Positions 10,355-19,700 of a stretch of 64,000 bases of DNA are shown here, in pieces. The notes beneath the pieces were generated by a model that was not told the origin of the DNA, did not search any database, and was given only the letters and a program-made list of their open reading frames with translations. The position numbers were made by a program, and so were the translations under genes. This stretch comes from Paenibacillus sp. VTT E-133291 (GTDB lineage: Bacteria; Bacillota; Bacilli; Paenibacillales; Paenibacillaceae). The stretch covers positions 62,001-126,000 of the forward strand of contig NZ_NFVA01000003.1 in assembly GCF_002264395.1 (NCBI RefSeq), written 5' to 3'. How positions within the stretch are numbered: position 1 is the first letter of the stretch; each line of letters starts with the position of its first letter.

Positions 10355-10587
10355 TTATAGTATTTTTTTGAATAGTGCAATGACTTCTTCCTTCGTAGGA
10401 ATAAAAGGATTACCCGGTGCACAAGCGTCCTTCATGGAGTTCTCTGGCTAAAAGATCAAGATCGACCTCATCTACTCCAAGCTGATGCACCATCGCATGC
10501 AAATAACCAAGTCCGCCTAGGAAAAATGCATACACCACTTACTCACGAATATTGATCGGGTGGAACGTAAAACACATGTGTGCTCAT
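10355..10587 (-). pseudogene. Remnant of iron-containing lactaldehyde reductase (fucO-like)
   Basis: About 230 nt survive of a gene normally near 1150 nt. An intact ribosome site (AGGAGG) and ATG at 10587 open MSTHVFYVPP, typical of iron-dependent alcohol dehydrogenases, then a stop appears after a few codons. Further on the same strand GGLGYLHAMVHQLG matches the metal-histidine region of FucO, followed directly by GVDEVDLDLLARE and, one base out of frame near 10430, MKDACAPGNPFIPTKEE and a family-like C-terminus ending at 10355. So the gene has lost two internal blocks and carries a stop and a frameshift. It cannot encode an active enzyme. Family assignment is from remembered FucO sequence features. 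Confidence 0.8.
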
Positions 10588-10649
10588 TTCTTGACCAGCC
10601 TCCTAATGTTAATTCATCAACACCAAGTTTAATCACTTTACTCTGCATT

Positions 10650-10763
10650 CTAGAGCGCAGTATTCCGGCTGCTGCGCCTCAGGCTGGCCTCTGAATAGCA
10701 GCTGGGCCGGCCTTGCATCACACTAACTCGACTAATCTCTAAGGGAATTATTTCCTTCTTCAT
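10650..10763 (-). other. GC-rich insert with a 37-codon open frame in the rha leader
   Basis: An ATG at 10763 with AGGGGC 7 nt upstream opens 37 codons (MKKEIIPLEISRV... to NTAL) ending at 10650, ahead of the fucO remnant. The part at about 10655-10715 is strikingly GC-rich compared with its AT-rich flanks and can fold imperfectly (CCGGCTGCTGC against GCAGCTGGGCCGG). I do not recognise the peptide. It may be a small dispersed repeat that landed in the rha leader, or a leader peptide; neither is established. Confidence 0.3.
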
Positions 10764-10810
10764 CGTATGCCCCTAAATCTTTATTGTCAACATTTTAAAT
10801 ATAATTTATG

Positions 10811-10879
10811 TTGTTTTTGTTTGTTTTATATCTGTTTTGTGAATATTATTGAAAAGTACAGATGTTTTTACGTTGTTTT
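10811..10879. promoter_or_regulatory. Phased TTGTTTT repeats, candidate DeoR-family operator array
   Basis: Between the rha operon and the divergent regulator, TTGTTTT occurs at 10811 and 10821, CTGTTTT at 10832, ATGTTTT at 10862 and TTGTTTT at 10873. The first three are one helical turn apart, and the later two are 11 bp apart after a gap of about three turns. DeoR-family repressors commonly bind such repeated half-sites, so this is a plausible operator for both directions. Binding is inferred. Confidence 0.5.
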
Positions 10880-10942
10880 CATTGCAAAACACAGATATTT
10901 AGCGCTATGATTGTAAAATATAGCTTTGGAAAGGTGATTCCT

Positions 10943-11698
10943 ATGCTTGCAGCCGAAAGACGTAAAAAAATTATAGATCTCGTCCATCAAGATAAACGGG
11001 TACTGGTCTCTGATTTGAGCCGGATGTTTGAAGTTACAGAAGAGACGATACGCAGAGATTTGGAGAAGCTTGAGAAGGATGGCATCCTTAGTCGTACCTA
11101 TGGCGGTGCTATGCTGAATCGTCATACGAATGAGGATCTGCCTTTTGTTACACGAAATGCCTTGAATACAGATATTAAACGGGGAATCGCCTTGAAGGCA
11201 CTCGATTTAATCAATGATGGAGATACATTAATGGTAGATCCAAGCTCTACAGCCTTTGAGTTTCTAAAATTGCTCGGCAACAAAAACAATTTAACCATCA
11301 TCACAAACTCCATTAATATTTTGCATGAGTTCTCGAATTCAGGAATGGATATCATCTCTACCGGCGGGTCACTTCGCTACCGGTCATTATCGCTGGTGGG
11401 ACCCGTAGCCCATGACACCATTCAAAGATACAATGTGGATACTGCGGTCATCAGTTGTAAAGGAATGGATATGGAACGAGGCATCACAGATTCCAACGAA
11501 CCGGAGTGTGAGCTTAAGAAGTTCATGCTACGGCAAGCGAACAAGGTCGTGCTCCTGGCGGATCACACCAAATTCGATAAGACTGCTTTTACGAAGCTGG
11601 TTGAGCTTGGCCAAATTGATTTCTTGATCACGGACCGCAAGCCTTCTGAAGCTTGGCTGAAACGTCTGAACGAGGACAATATTGAGGTTCTCTATTAA
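10943..11698 (+). CDS. DeoR-family transcriptional regulator of the rhamnose operon
   Basis: A 251-residue protein with an N-terminal DeoR helix-turn-helix (residues 1-57: RRKKIIDLVHQDKRVLVSDL, EVTEETIRRDLEKLE) and a C-terminal DeoRC sugar-phosphate sensing domain (about 75-235, DGDTLMVDPSSTAFEFLK and the TGGSLRYRSLSLVG loop). It is divergent from rhaBAD, the arrangement seen for the Bacillus subtilis DeoR-type rhamnose repressor (YulB/RhaR), so it probably represses rha and is released by a phosphorylated intermediate. The ATG at 10943 has GGAAAGG upstream; an in-frame start 27 codons earlier would run through the putative operator and is rejected. Confidence 0.88.
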   Translation: MLAAERRKKIIDLVHQDKRVLVSDLSRMFEVTEETIRRDLEKLEKDGILSRTYGGAMLNRHTNEDLPFVTRNALNTDIKRGIALKALDLINDGDTLMVDPSSTAFEFLKLLGNKNNLTIITNSINILHEFSNSGMDIISTGGSLRYRSLSLVGPVAHDTIQRYNVDTAVISCKGMDMERGITDSNEPECELKKFMLRQANKVVLLADHTKFDKTAFTKLVELGQIDFLITDRKPSEAWLKRLNEDNIEVLY

Positions 11699-11730
11699 CA
11701 TAGGTAATAACATACTGAGCCTAATTTAAC

Positions 11731-11777
11731 AAATGCCGTTCCCATTGCGCTATGGGTGACGGCATTTGTTGTATTTT
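11731..11777 (+). terminator. Terminator between the DeoR gene and the convergent methyltransferase
   Basis: AAATGCCGT and ACGGCATTT arms (11731-11739, 11759-11767) with an inner CCCAT/ATGGG stem form a long hairpin, followed on the plus strand by GTTGTATTTTT. It can serve both convergent genes. Confidence 0.75.
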
Positions 11778-11783
11778 TCAGCC

Positions 11784-12428
11784 TTATCTTTCTGTAGAAA
11801 CCTGAGAAATTGATATTACATCTATGGAAGAATGAATAGGATCTGCCTGCTTTACTTGTGTAGAAGCCTTCTTCCTACAGATGTAAACAAGCGCTGGCGG
11901 GAAATTTAACAGTACCCATTTAACACTCACTATATCAAAATGCTGCATTAATTCCTTCTTCATTTGAGGAAAATATTCAAAAGTGATGAACCAGCCACTC
12001 TCTTTTAAAGAAGAGATGATTTGTTCAAAGTAAAGCGTCCGATCTGAGGCTGAGAAATTCCTAAAAGACAAACTGCTCACGATGCAGTCTAACTTCTCTA
12101 ACCTTCTATTATGAAGTGCAAGCCTTAGCCGCAGGCAATCGTTTAGAAAAATACGGCCAGGAAATTTAAGTCTTAGTTGATGACGAAAATCAGGATCCTT
12201 CTCAAACAGGAGCACATTCATCCCGGTCTCTTCCCTGCTTGGAATAAATCTTGTGATGGCTCCAGTGCCCGCACCCAGTTCAGCGATGTTATGCATTTCT
12301 TGCCACGGAAGGATGTCAAGCATCGTTTTTGCCAGCCAGCGTGAACTGGGAGTAACGCTTCCTAATTGTCGGGGCGCATGCAGAAATTTATACAGAAAAT
12401 GAATTCTTTCTCGAATTCCGCTTCGCAT
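11784..12428 (-). CDS. Class I SAM methyltransferase, PmtA-like (phospholipid N-methyltransferase family)
   Basis: A 214-residue SAM-dependent methyltransferase. The N-terminal FLHAPRQLGSVTPSSRWLA segment is characteristic of the COG3963 phospholipid N-methyltransferase group; motif I follows (NIAELGAGTGAITR, residues about 46-59), then the acidic ribose-binding FEKDP and motif IV LDCIVSSLSFRNF. These proteins methylate phosphatidylethanolamine or related lipids, but many Firmicute members have no known substrate and rRNA dimethylase-like activity is also conceivable. GGGGGAG precedes the ATG. It is a single gene, convergent with the DeoR gene. Confidence 0.7.
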   Translation of the reverse strand: MRSGIRERIHFLYKFLHAPRQLGSVTPSSRWLAKTMLDILPWQEMHNIAELGAGTGAITRFIPSREETGMNVLLFEKDPDFRHQLRLKFPGRIFLNDCLRLRLALHNRRLEKLDCIVSSLSFRNFSASDRTLYFEQIISSLKESGWFITFEYFPQMKKELMQHFDIVSVKWVLLNFPPALVYICRKKASTQVKQADPIHSSIDVISISQVSTER

Positions 12429-12524
12429 GTCAACTCCCCCTTATCGTAATTTCCCCATCTAACTCTAAAATATGTTAAAAGGATTAAAGTCGTACTCGAT
12501 TTATTCTCTCCATTTATTAATTTT

Positions 12525-12579
12525 TGCAAAACAAAAGCCCAAATTTCACCGCAGAATGAATTGCGAGGAAATTCGGGCT
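12525..12579 (-). terminator. Terminator of zwf-gnd
   Basis: AGCCC/GGGCT, ATTTC/GAAAT and CGC/GCG segments (12536-12579) form an interrupted hairpin; the minus strand continues TTTTGTTTTGC. It lies 15 nt beyond the gnd stop codon. Confidence 0.7.
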
Positions 12580-12594
12580 AATGATTAACATTAA

Positions 12595-13488
12595 TTACTT
12601 CGTTTCAACGGCATGTCCACCAAATTCATTCCGGAGTGCAGCCACTACTTTACCAGTGAAGGTATCGGTCTCAAGTGAACGGTAGCGCATTAATAACGCC
12701 ATCGCGATCACTGGTGTTGCAGCTTGCAGATCAAATGCGGTTTCGAGGGTCCATCTGCCTTCTCCGGAGGAGTGCATAATCCCTTTGATCTCATCCAATT
12801 TAGCATCTTTCGAGAAAGCACGTTCAACCAGTTCCATCAGCCAAGAACGGATAACAGATCCATGATTCCACACCCGGGCAACTTCCTCAAAGTTGTAATC
12901 AAACTCACTCTTCTCCAGCACCTCAAAGCCTTCACCGATGGCAGCCATCATGCCGTATTCGATACCGTTATGCACCATTTTCAGAAAATGGCCGCTACCA
13001 GCTTTACCGGCATATAAAAAGCCGCTTTCCACAGCCGTATCACGGAAGATGGGCTCCACAACCTCCCAAGCTTCAGGATCTCCACCAACCATGTAACAAG
13101 CGCCGTTCCGCGCGCCTTCCATTCCTCCTGAGGTACCTGCATCCATAAAGCTGATTCCGTATTCTTTCAATTGCTCATAACGGCGAATGGATTCCTTATA
13201 ATGGGAATTCCCCGCTTCTATGACGATATCTCCTTTGGATAAAAAAGGTGTGATCTCAGCGATGACAGAGTCCACAACCTGATGTGGTACCATAATCCAA
13301 ATGATTCTAGGCGTTTCCAATTGTTGTACCAGTTCAGTAAGTGTTACTGCTCCTTTAGCGCCCTTTGCTTTCATTTCCTCCACAGCAGGTGCATTCAAAT
13401 CAAATGCGACAACCTCATGACCATGATCCAGCAAATTCTGGCCCAAATTAAAGCCCATTTTTCCTAATCCAACTAATCCTACTTTCAT
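12595..13488 (-). CDS. gnd: 6-phosphogluconate dehydrogenase, decarboxylating (short NAD type)
   Basis: Oxidatively decarboxylates 6-phosphogluconate to ribulose-5-phosphate. At 297 residues it belongs to the short form (YqeC/GntZ-like) rather than the ~470-residue form. Visible: Rossmann motif GLVGLGKMGFNLGQNL, the substrate-binding DAGTSGGMEGARNG loop (residues about 116-129), catalytic GHFLKMVHNGIEYGMM with Lys and the conserved HNG.EYGMM, and a helical C-terminus. The acidic-neutral residue after strand 2 (AFDLN) suggests NAD rather than NADP preference. It follows zwf by 72 nt on the same strand, giving two consecutive oxidative pentose-phosphate steps. GGAGGGG precedes the ATG. Confidence 0.93.
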   Translation of the reverse strand: MKVGLVGLGKMGFNLGQNLLDHGHEVVAFDLNAPAVEEMKAKGAKGAVTLTELVQQLETPRIIWIMVPHQVVDSVIAEITPFLSKGDIVIEAGNSHYKESIRRYEQLKEYGISFMDAGTSGGMEGARNGACYMVGGDPEAWEVVEPIFRDTAVESGFLYAGKAGSGHFLKMVHNGIEYGMMAAIGEGFEVLEKSEFDYNFEEVARVWNHGSVIRSWLMELVERAFSKDAKLDEIKGIMHSSGEGRWTLETAFDLQAATPVIAMALLMRYRSLETDTFTGKVVAALRNEFGGHAVETK

Positions 13489-13560
13489 GTAATTCCCCTC
13501 CGATATATAGCTTCTTGTGATGTAATTTCTCCAAATTTGGTAAAAAAAACAGGCAGGGGC

Positions 13561-15096
13561 TTACGCCCCTGGCCGTATAGATTCTTGCGTTGCTGCAACT
13601 TCAGCTTGAGCAGACGTAACTTCTGTCTCCTGATCTGCCTCATCGAACCACCAGCGATCTTCACCCAATAGCTCCATAGCCGCATCTGGACCATATGATC
13701 CTGACGCATAAGTGTGAAGTGGCATAAGCCCCTCTTCCATCGCTTCCTGAATAGGTGTAACCCACTGCCATGACAGCTCTACTTCTCTCCAGTGAGCGAA
13801 GAAGGTAGCATCTCCACGAAGTGCATCGAAGATTAGATTCTCGTAGGCTTCCGGAACATCTGAGGTACCCGCTTCATAAGTCGCGCGGACAGGCTCAAGC
13901 TTTCCTTTTTGCAGCTGATCTTTCGTGTTAAGCTGTAGCGTTATGGCTTCATTCGGTCCAATCTCGATAATTAGTAAATTCGGTACGTCATTTCCTTTAT
14001 TCAAGTTATTACTATCATTAAACGGTTCTTTAAACTCAATAACAATACGTGTGGATTTCTCCTTCATTCTCTTCCCAGTACGAACATAGAAAGGTACATC
14101 ATTCCATAGCGGATCATCTATAAATAAACGCGCTGCGATAAACGTCTCATTTTGCGAGGATTGATTAATTCCCGGCTCATTCAAATAACCTGTTACAGCA
14201 TTCCCTTTAATTTCACCCTCTGCATATTGTCCACGGACAACATGTTTATTAACCTCATCTTTGCTAATTGGAATGAGATGTTCCATGACGTATATTTTCT
14301 TCCCACGGATTTCTTCAGGTGTACTGCCTTTAGGAAGCTGCATTGCCATCATCATCATCAACTGCAGCATATGGTTCTGGAACATATCACGAAGTGCACC
14401 AGCTTTATCATAATAGCCTGCCCGTTCTTCAACGCCGACAGTCTCACTCGCTGTAATTTGAACATTCGCGATATATCTATTTTTCCACAGTGCTCTTAGC
14501 ACTGGATTAGAATACTTCAGAACCTCCAAATTCTGGACCATCGGTTTACCCAGGAAGTGGTCAATACGGAAGATTTCTTCTTCAGTAAATACGGCATTCA
14601 AGCTATCATTCAGTTCTCTTGCTGATTTTAAATCTGTGCCAAAAGGCTTCTCAATAATCAGACGCTTCCAGCCTTTCGTGGAACCCAGACCGCTTGAGTG
14701 AATATTAGCTGCGATTTCCTTGAAGAACTCAGGACCCACAGACAAATAGAACATCCGATTCTCTGGAATATTGAACAACTGCTCGCGACGTTTAACATGC
14801 TCCAGGAGCTTCAAGTAATCTTCGGTATTCCCCACATCTAGAACACTATATTCAAAAGCCTCCAAGAACACCTGTAATTGCGGTGAGTCAACGGCTGGTT
14901 GTCTAGAAAAAGTCTGTAAGGATTGCAGTACTTGCTTACGGAAGGCTTCGTTCGAAACTTCTCTTCTTCCTAATCCAATCACAGAAAGAGGACCTGAAAT
15001 TTGACCATCTAAAAAGAGGTTATATAGTGCAGGATAGATTTTACGTTTTGCCAAATCTCCTGTAGCGCCGAATAGCACAAATGTTGATGATTCCAC
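13561..15096 (-). CDS. zwf: Glucose-6-phosphate 1-dehydrogenase
   Basis: Oxidises glucose-6-phosphate to 6-phosphogluconolactone with NADP. About 511 residues: the N-terminal coenzyme motif LFGATGDLAKRK, EKPFGTDLKSAREL, and the active-site RIDHFLGKPMVQNL near residue 180 (the usual form is RIDHYLGKE, so Glu is replaced by Pro after the lysine). The last roughly 30 residues (DEADQETEVTSAQAEVAATQ and onward) form an acidic, Ala/Glu-rich tail beyond the usual fold. The GTG at 15096 is preferred: AGGAGG lies 7 nt before it but only 1 nt before the ATG at 15102. First gene of zwf-gnd. Confidence 0.93.
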   Translation of the reverse strand: MESSTFVLFGATGDLAKRKIYPALYNLFLDGQISGPLSVIGLGRREVSNEAFRKQVLQSLQTFSRQPAVDSPQLQVFLEAFEYSVLDVGNTEDYLKLLEHVKRREQLFNIPENRMFYLSVGPEFFKEIAANIHSSGLGSTKGWKRLIIEKPFGTDLKSARELNDSLNAVFTEEEIFRIDHFLGKPMVQNLEVLKYSNPVLRALWKNRYIANVQITASETVGVEERAGYYDKAGALRDMFQNHMLQLMMMMAMQLPKGSTPEEIRGKKIYVMEHLIPISKDEVNKHVVRGQYAEGEIKGNAVTGYLNEPGINQSSQNETFIAARLFIDDPLWNDVPFYVRTGKRMKEKSTRIVIEFKEPFNDSNNLNKGNDVPNLLIIEIGPNEAITLQLNTKDQLQKGKLEPVRATYEAGTSDVPEAYENLIFDALRGDATFFAHWREVELSWQWVTPIQEAMEEGLMPLHTYASGSYGPDAAMELLGEDRWWFDEADQETEVTSAQAEVAATQESIRPGA

Positions 15097-15166
15097 TTTC
15101 ATTCCTCCTGTTGTTATATATTATTTATATACTTACTTTTAATTACTAACATACTCAGTAGAATCA

Positions 15167-15195
15167 ATCATACGACTGATATTTTCATACGTCAA
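15167..15195 (-). promoter_or_regulatory. Sigma-A promoter of zwf-gnd
   Basis: On the minus strand TTGACG (15190-15195) and TATGAT (15167-15172) are separated by exactly 17 nt, five of six matches in each box. The start would fall near 15160, leaving a leader of about 60 nt before zwf. Confidence 0.7.
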
Positions 15196-15779
15196 CCTCA
15201 TTTCGACATTTACGAAAAGTTATTATTTTCACAAAGCTGTGAATTGGAAATTATGATTAATGTCACAAAGAAAATAGTATGGGATCATTCGCATTAAATT
15301 ACTCGGATATTCACGTTGATTAAAGAAAAATCCCAATCCCAGTGCGGCTTTAACAAACTTGAATCCTCTCCCTCCGGTTTAAAATCCATCACAACAGCCA
15401 ATTAGTAACAAGAATAAAATTTCCAGTCGTCAACTTTACTCACGCTCCCTTGTATCTTTAAACTAACTTCAAGTAATTGATCATTTTAAAATGGACGACT
15501 TCAATAAAATATTACAAATCGATCTTGCTTTATCTCAACTTAGATTTTTAAGCATAAAAAAGGTCCTCTTCGAGGAAGATTATCAGAGTATGCTTAACTC
15601 GTGCTGATCTCCTTGGTTGAATCGGACTCAGAAGCCCTAACTCCTTGCTTGAGACCCACTCATGTTGGACGGCAACCCCCTTGTTCACCCTGCCTCTTGT
15701 TTAAGGCCAGTATATTAAGTGTTATAATTAAAGAACGCATGAATAGCCATTCAGTTCACGAAAGGAAGGAGATTTTTTC
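15196..15779. other. Intergenic region between zwf and fructose-bisphosphate aldolase
   Basis: About 580 nt between divergent genes. No convincing coding frame, RNA gene or repeat was seen. A TATAAT with preceding GT lies at 15723-15728 and probably drives the aldolase gene, although no good -35 box stands at the right distance. The unusual length leaves room for an unrecognised regulator site. Confidence 0.4.
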
Positions 15780-16667
15780 ATGAATATGAAACAATGGGAT
15801 CGAATTCGGACGGGACAGGGATTTATAGCTGCTTTGGACCAAAGTGGTGGAAGTACACCTAAAGCGCTGCTGCAATATGGCATTACAGAGGACAGCTACT
15901 CCAATGAAGATCAAATGTATGCAATGGTTCACGAGATGCGAACGCGCATTATCAAGAGCCCTGCATTTGATTCGAAGTATATACTGGGTGCCATCTTATT
16001 CGAGAACACAATGGACCGTCTCATCGACGGAAAATATACTGCTGATTATCTGTGGGAGGAAAAAGGCATTGTGCCCTTTTTGAAAATCGATAAAGGACTT
16101 GCCGAACCAGAAAACGGGGTACAGCTCATGAAGCCAATTCCCGGCTTAAGTGATCTTCTGAAGCGGGCCAACGAACGGAGTATCTTTGGAACGAAAATGC
16201 GCTCGGTGATTAAAGAAGCCAATCCTTCCGGCATCAAAAAAGTGGTTGAACAGCAATTTGAAGTCGGCAAGCAAATTTTAGAAGCGGGACTGGTCCCGAT
16301 TATCGAACCTGAGGTTGATATCCATTCTGATGATAAAACAGCGTCCGAAAAACTGTTAAAAGAAGAACTTTCAGCTCAATTGTCTAAGCTGGGCAAAGAT
16401 GTGAAGGTCATGCTTAAGCTCTCCATTCCCACGGAGAATAACTTCTATCGTGAATTAATGGATGATCCTCACGTTTTAAGAATTGTCGCTTTGTCCGGCG
16501 GTTACACACAAGCAGAGGCCAACGATAAACTCGCCCGTAATCAAGGATTAATCGCCAGCTTCTCGCGTGCGTTATCGCAAGGACTAAGCGCCGGGCAGTC
16601 AGACGAAGAGTTTAACGCGCTCCTCTCCAAATCTGTAGAAGCGATATATGCTGCCTCTAATCAATAA
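15780..16667 (+). CDS. fda: Class I fructose-bisphosphate aldolase
   Basis: Cleaves fructose-1,6-bisphosphate into the two triose phosphates through a lysine Schiff base. The 295-residue protein matches the short bacterial class I type: [16 protein letters not shown] at residues 15-30, KIDKGL near 102-107, EPEVDIHS, and the Schiff-base candidate Lys213 in [21 protein letters not shown] forms the late phosphate-binding loop. GAAAGGAAGGAG stands before the ATG. It is monocistronic and ends at a strong bidirectional terminator. Triose phosphates from rhamnose degradation would meet glycolysis here, but no co-regulation is visible. Confidence 0.92.
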   Translation: MNMKQWDRIRTGQGFIAALDQSGGSTPKALLQYGITEDSYSNEDQMYAMVHEMRTRIIKSPAFDSKYILGAILFENTMDRLIDGKYTADYLWEEKGIVPFLKIDKGLAEPENGVQLMKPIPGLSDLLKRANERSIFGTKMRSVIKEANPSGIKKVVEQQFEVGKQILEAGLVPIIEPEVDIHSDDKTASEKLLKEELSAQLSKLGKDVKVMLKLSIPTENNFYRELMDDPHVLRIVALSGGYTQAEANDKLARNQGLIASFSRALSQGLSAGQSDEEFNALLSKSVEAIYAASNQ

Positions 16668-16702
16668 GCAGCTATTCTCTTCGTAAAGATGCCAGACACG
16701 TA

Positions 16703-16752
16703 AAAGGGCTGTTTCCTTGGCAGGTGAATGCCTGCCAGGAAACAGCCCTTTT
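16703..16752. terminator. Strong bidirectional terminator
   Basis: An almost perfect long hairpin, AAGGGCTGTTTCCTTGGCAG paired with its complement at 16732-16752, with a short loop. The plus strand continues into TTTTC and the minus strand into TTTTAC. It separates the aldolase gene from the convergent SLH gene. Confidence 0.9.
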
Positions 16753-16761
16753 CATTTGGAT

Positions 16762-19700
16762 TTACTTTTTCAAAGCTAGTGCTCTCAGAATAATAGTTGC
16801 TGCTTCAGCACGAGTAGTACTGCCCTGCGGCTTTAATGTACCATCTGTATATCCCTTAAGAAGTCCCTCAGCTATAGCTGCACCCAGCGCAGGACGAGCC
16901 CAGGCGGAGACCTTGGCGCTGTCCGAGAAGTTCATACTCATATTTGCTTCTGCAAGCTGCGCTGCGCGAACGACAATTGTAGCTACCTGCTCACGAGTAA
17001 CCATTTCATCTGGTCCGAAGTTGCCAGCGTTATAACCATTAACAACTCCGAGTGCTGCCGCTGTTGCAATGGCTTCATTAGCCCAATGCGTCTTCGTGTC
17101 GCCAAACACTTTGCCGACTTCGGCCTGAAGCTGGAAGGCTTTGACGATTATAGTTACGAATTCGGCTCTTGTAATCTTACTATCTGGTTTAAAAGTATTG
17201 TCCGGATAGCCATTGATCGCATCAAGTTTAACCAAATCTCTGATGCTTGCTTCAGCCCAATGTCCCTTGATATCAACAAAATCCGCATCCGGTGAAGGGG
17301 TCGGGGCCACTGTTTTATCAGAGACCAGAACAGCAAATTTCGTAAAATGCGTAACTGTTCCCGACACCGTTCCACTTTCCAGATCCAGTTGCAGATTATC
17401 CAGCTTCACCCACTTTTTCGTCTGCTCGTTCAACCAGTACAACCCTACATCGGATTTGTTAAAGTCCACTTTCTGCTTGTCAAAAGGTAGTGTAATTGTG
17501 ATCGCTTTAGCAAAATCCCCTTCCACATTCTTGATGATCTCATAAATATCACCCAGCAATATCAATTCAGCTTCAGTGAAAAGGTTCGAGATATCACTTA
17601 GTTTAGTTACTGTTACCGTAAATCCTTTATCCTTTGCCCCAGCCGGAACATTAATTTCTATCCCGTTCAAAGACAGTACACCACCATTTACTGTGACTGT
17701 TCCGCTATTGACCGAAGGATTAACATGATTCGTCCCTCCTGTCGAGGTCGACGGATTAGAAGGCTCCGTTGGTAACGTTGTAACAGCTTCAGCTCGGATC
17801 ACAGTCAAAGAGTACGTCTTGCGGATACCGTCTGATGATGTCACTATAATTGGAATAACATTGTTGCCAACATTCAAATAAATCGCTTCACTGGTTTGTC
17901 CATTCACTGCCGGAGTACCATTTATAGTAAAGGCAGCAGAGCTGTCATATACACTTGCTGTTACCGTAATGCTGGACACTTCATTGCCCACTTTAGAAGT
18001 ATAGTCTGTTACCTCTGGTTTAAAGGCCGGGTTCAGTATACCGTTAGACAGGATCAGAGCACTTAAATCCATGTCATGACTGGCTGCTTCCTCAGCTCCT
18101 CTTACAACGTCTACGTTGTAGGTTTTACTCGTGCCATCGACCGCGGTCACCACAACCGGAATGTTGTTGCTTCCAACCTCAAGATGAATCATGTCACTGA
18201 GCTGGCCGCTTGTGGACGGTTTACCATTCACCGTAAGTGTGGCTGAGCTATCGTACACACTAGCTGTTACCGTAATGCCTGTTACTTCCTTATTCACATG
18301 CACCGAATACTCGGTGGTTTCTGAAGCAAATGAAGGGTCCAATGTGCCGCTAGATAATGTAAGAGCACTCAAGTCTGTAACACCTTTCACTTCTTCTGCC
18401 TTAGATCTTGTCACGATCACGGTATAAGTCTTGGTAGAGCCGTCCCGTGCCGTCACTGTGAATGGGATTTCATTCGTTCCAACTGAAAGCTCAAATGATA
18501 TTCCGGTTCCGTTGCTGTAGGGTTGTCCTTGGGCAGTCAACTCCGCTTTGTCATCGGTAGCCTTCGCCATTAGTTCAATAGAATCGACGGAGTGTTCTAC
18601 CTTAACTGCATACTGGGTGATACCGGTAGCGAATGACGGGAATAACGTACCTGTCTGAACAGTCAAATCATTCAGTGTCGAGACATCAATGAGCTTGCCT
18701 GCCAGCATATCGCTTTGGACTAATGCAAAATCCGCTACCACTTGGTGTGAATAATCCTCGGCAGCATTCAGAATAAAGCTCTTAAGATCGTTCCACACTG
18801 GAAGTACATCTGTTACAAAACGCTCTTCAAATTTGTAGTTCAGTGCTTCGGATACTTTGTCTAGACGAGAATCCGAATAAGCATAGGCTTTTGCCGCATC
18901 TATTAAATATTGCTCCAATTCATCTTTATTTTTGAATGGCTTATCTGTGTAATCTCCTTTATAAGGCGAGACTTCCCGGATCAGATAAGAACGGTTCGCA
19001 GCTTCGACTACACCCAGATAAATATCAGGGTCTACCGCTGTCTTGATATAAGCGTCTTTGGAGATGTACGCGCTGGTATTCTGCTCCTTCACATCAAGCA
19101 GGATGTCATCCGTGTTCGCCACGCTTCGACCTTCGATCAGCACGTTATAGCGTTCAACACCGATGCTGCCTATCCCTTGGTGGATGCGGCGTGCGATGTC
19201 CTTGATGGTGAAATAAGCCTCAAATTGCTCATCGGTTAGGTTCGGGAAATTCCCTCTGACCTGAGTCTTATAATTTTCCCAATCTGCACGCAAGGATGTC
19301 ATTTCAGCCTCAGTCGCAAGTTCAAACTTATCCGAATTGCCGGCAATGTTAAGTTTTCCGTTCAAGGTGCGTTTACCTAATAGTTTTTGCAGTGCCTCAG
19401 GGTAAGACACCTTGGAGACACTGTCCATTACGTTTTTCGTATAGGGCGTGACATTGCTTTTGGTCAACTTGGTAGTCTTCTTACTATTGTCGTTATTAAT
19501 TTCTACTAGAGTATCTTTATACGTTTCCAAGAATTTATCAGATACTTCACGGAAATCAGCGTCCTGTAAATTTAAGATGCCAGAGCTGTCTTTATCATAT
19601 CTCACGACGTAAACACTTGTCACAAAACGAACCAAATCGTTATAGAAGCTTCCGATTCCCGCAGAATCCACATCGTTCAGACTAAATACCATCGTTTCTG

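Noticed and set aside
15196..15700. Possible riboswitch or small RNA in the long zwf-aldolase gap
   Set aside because: No known aptamer core, terminator-antiterminator pair or conserved structure could be recognised.
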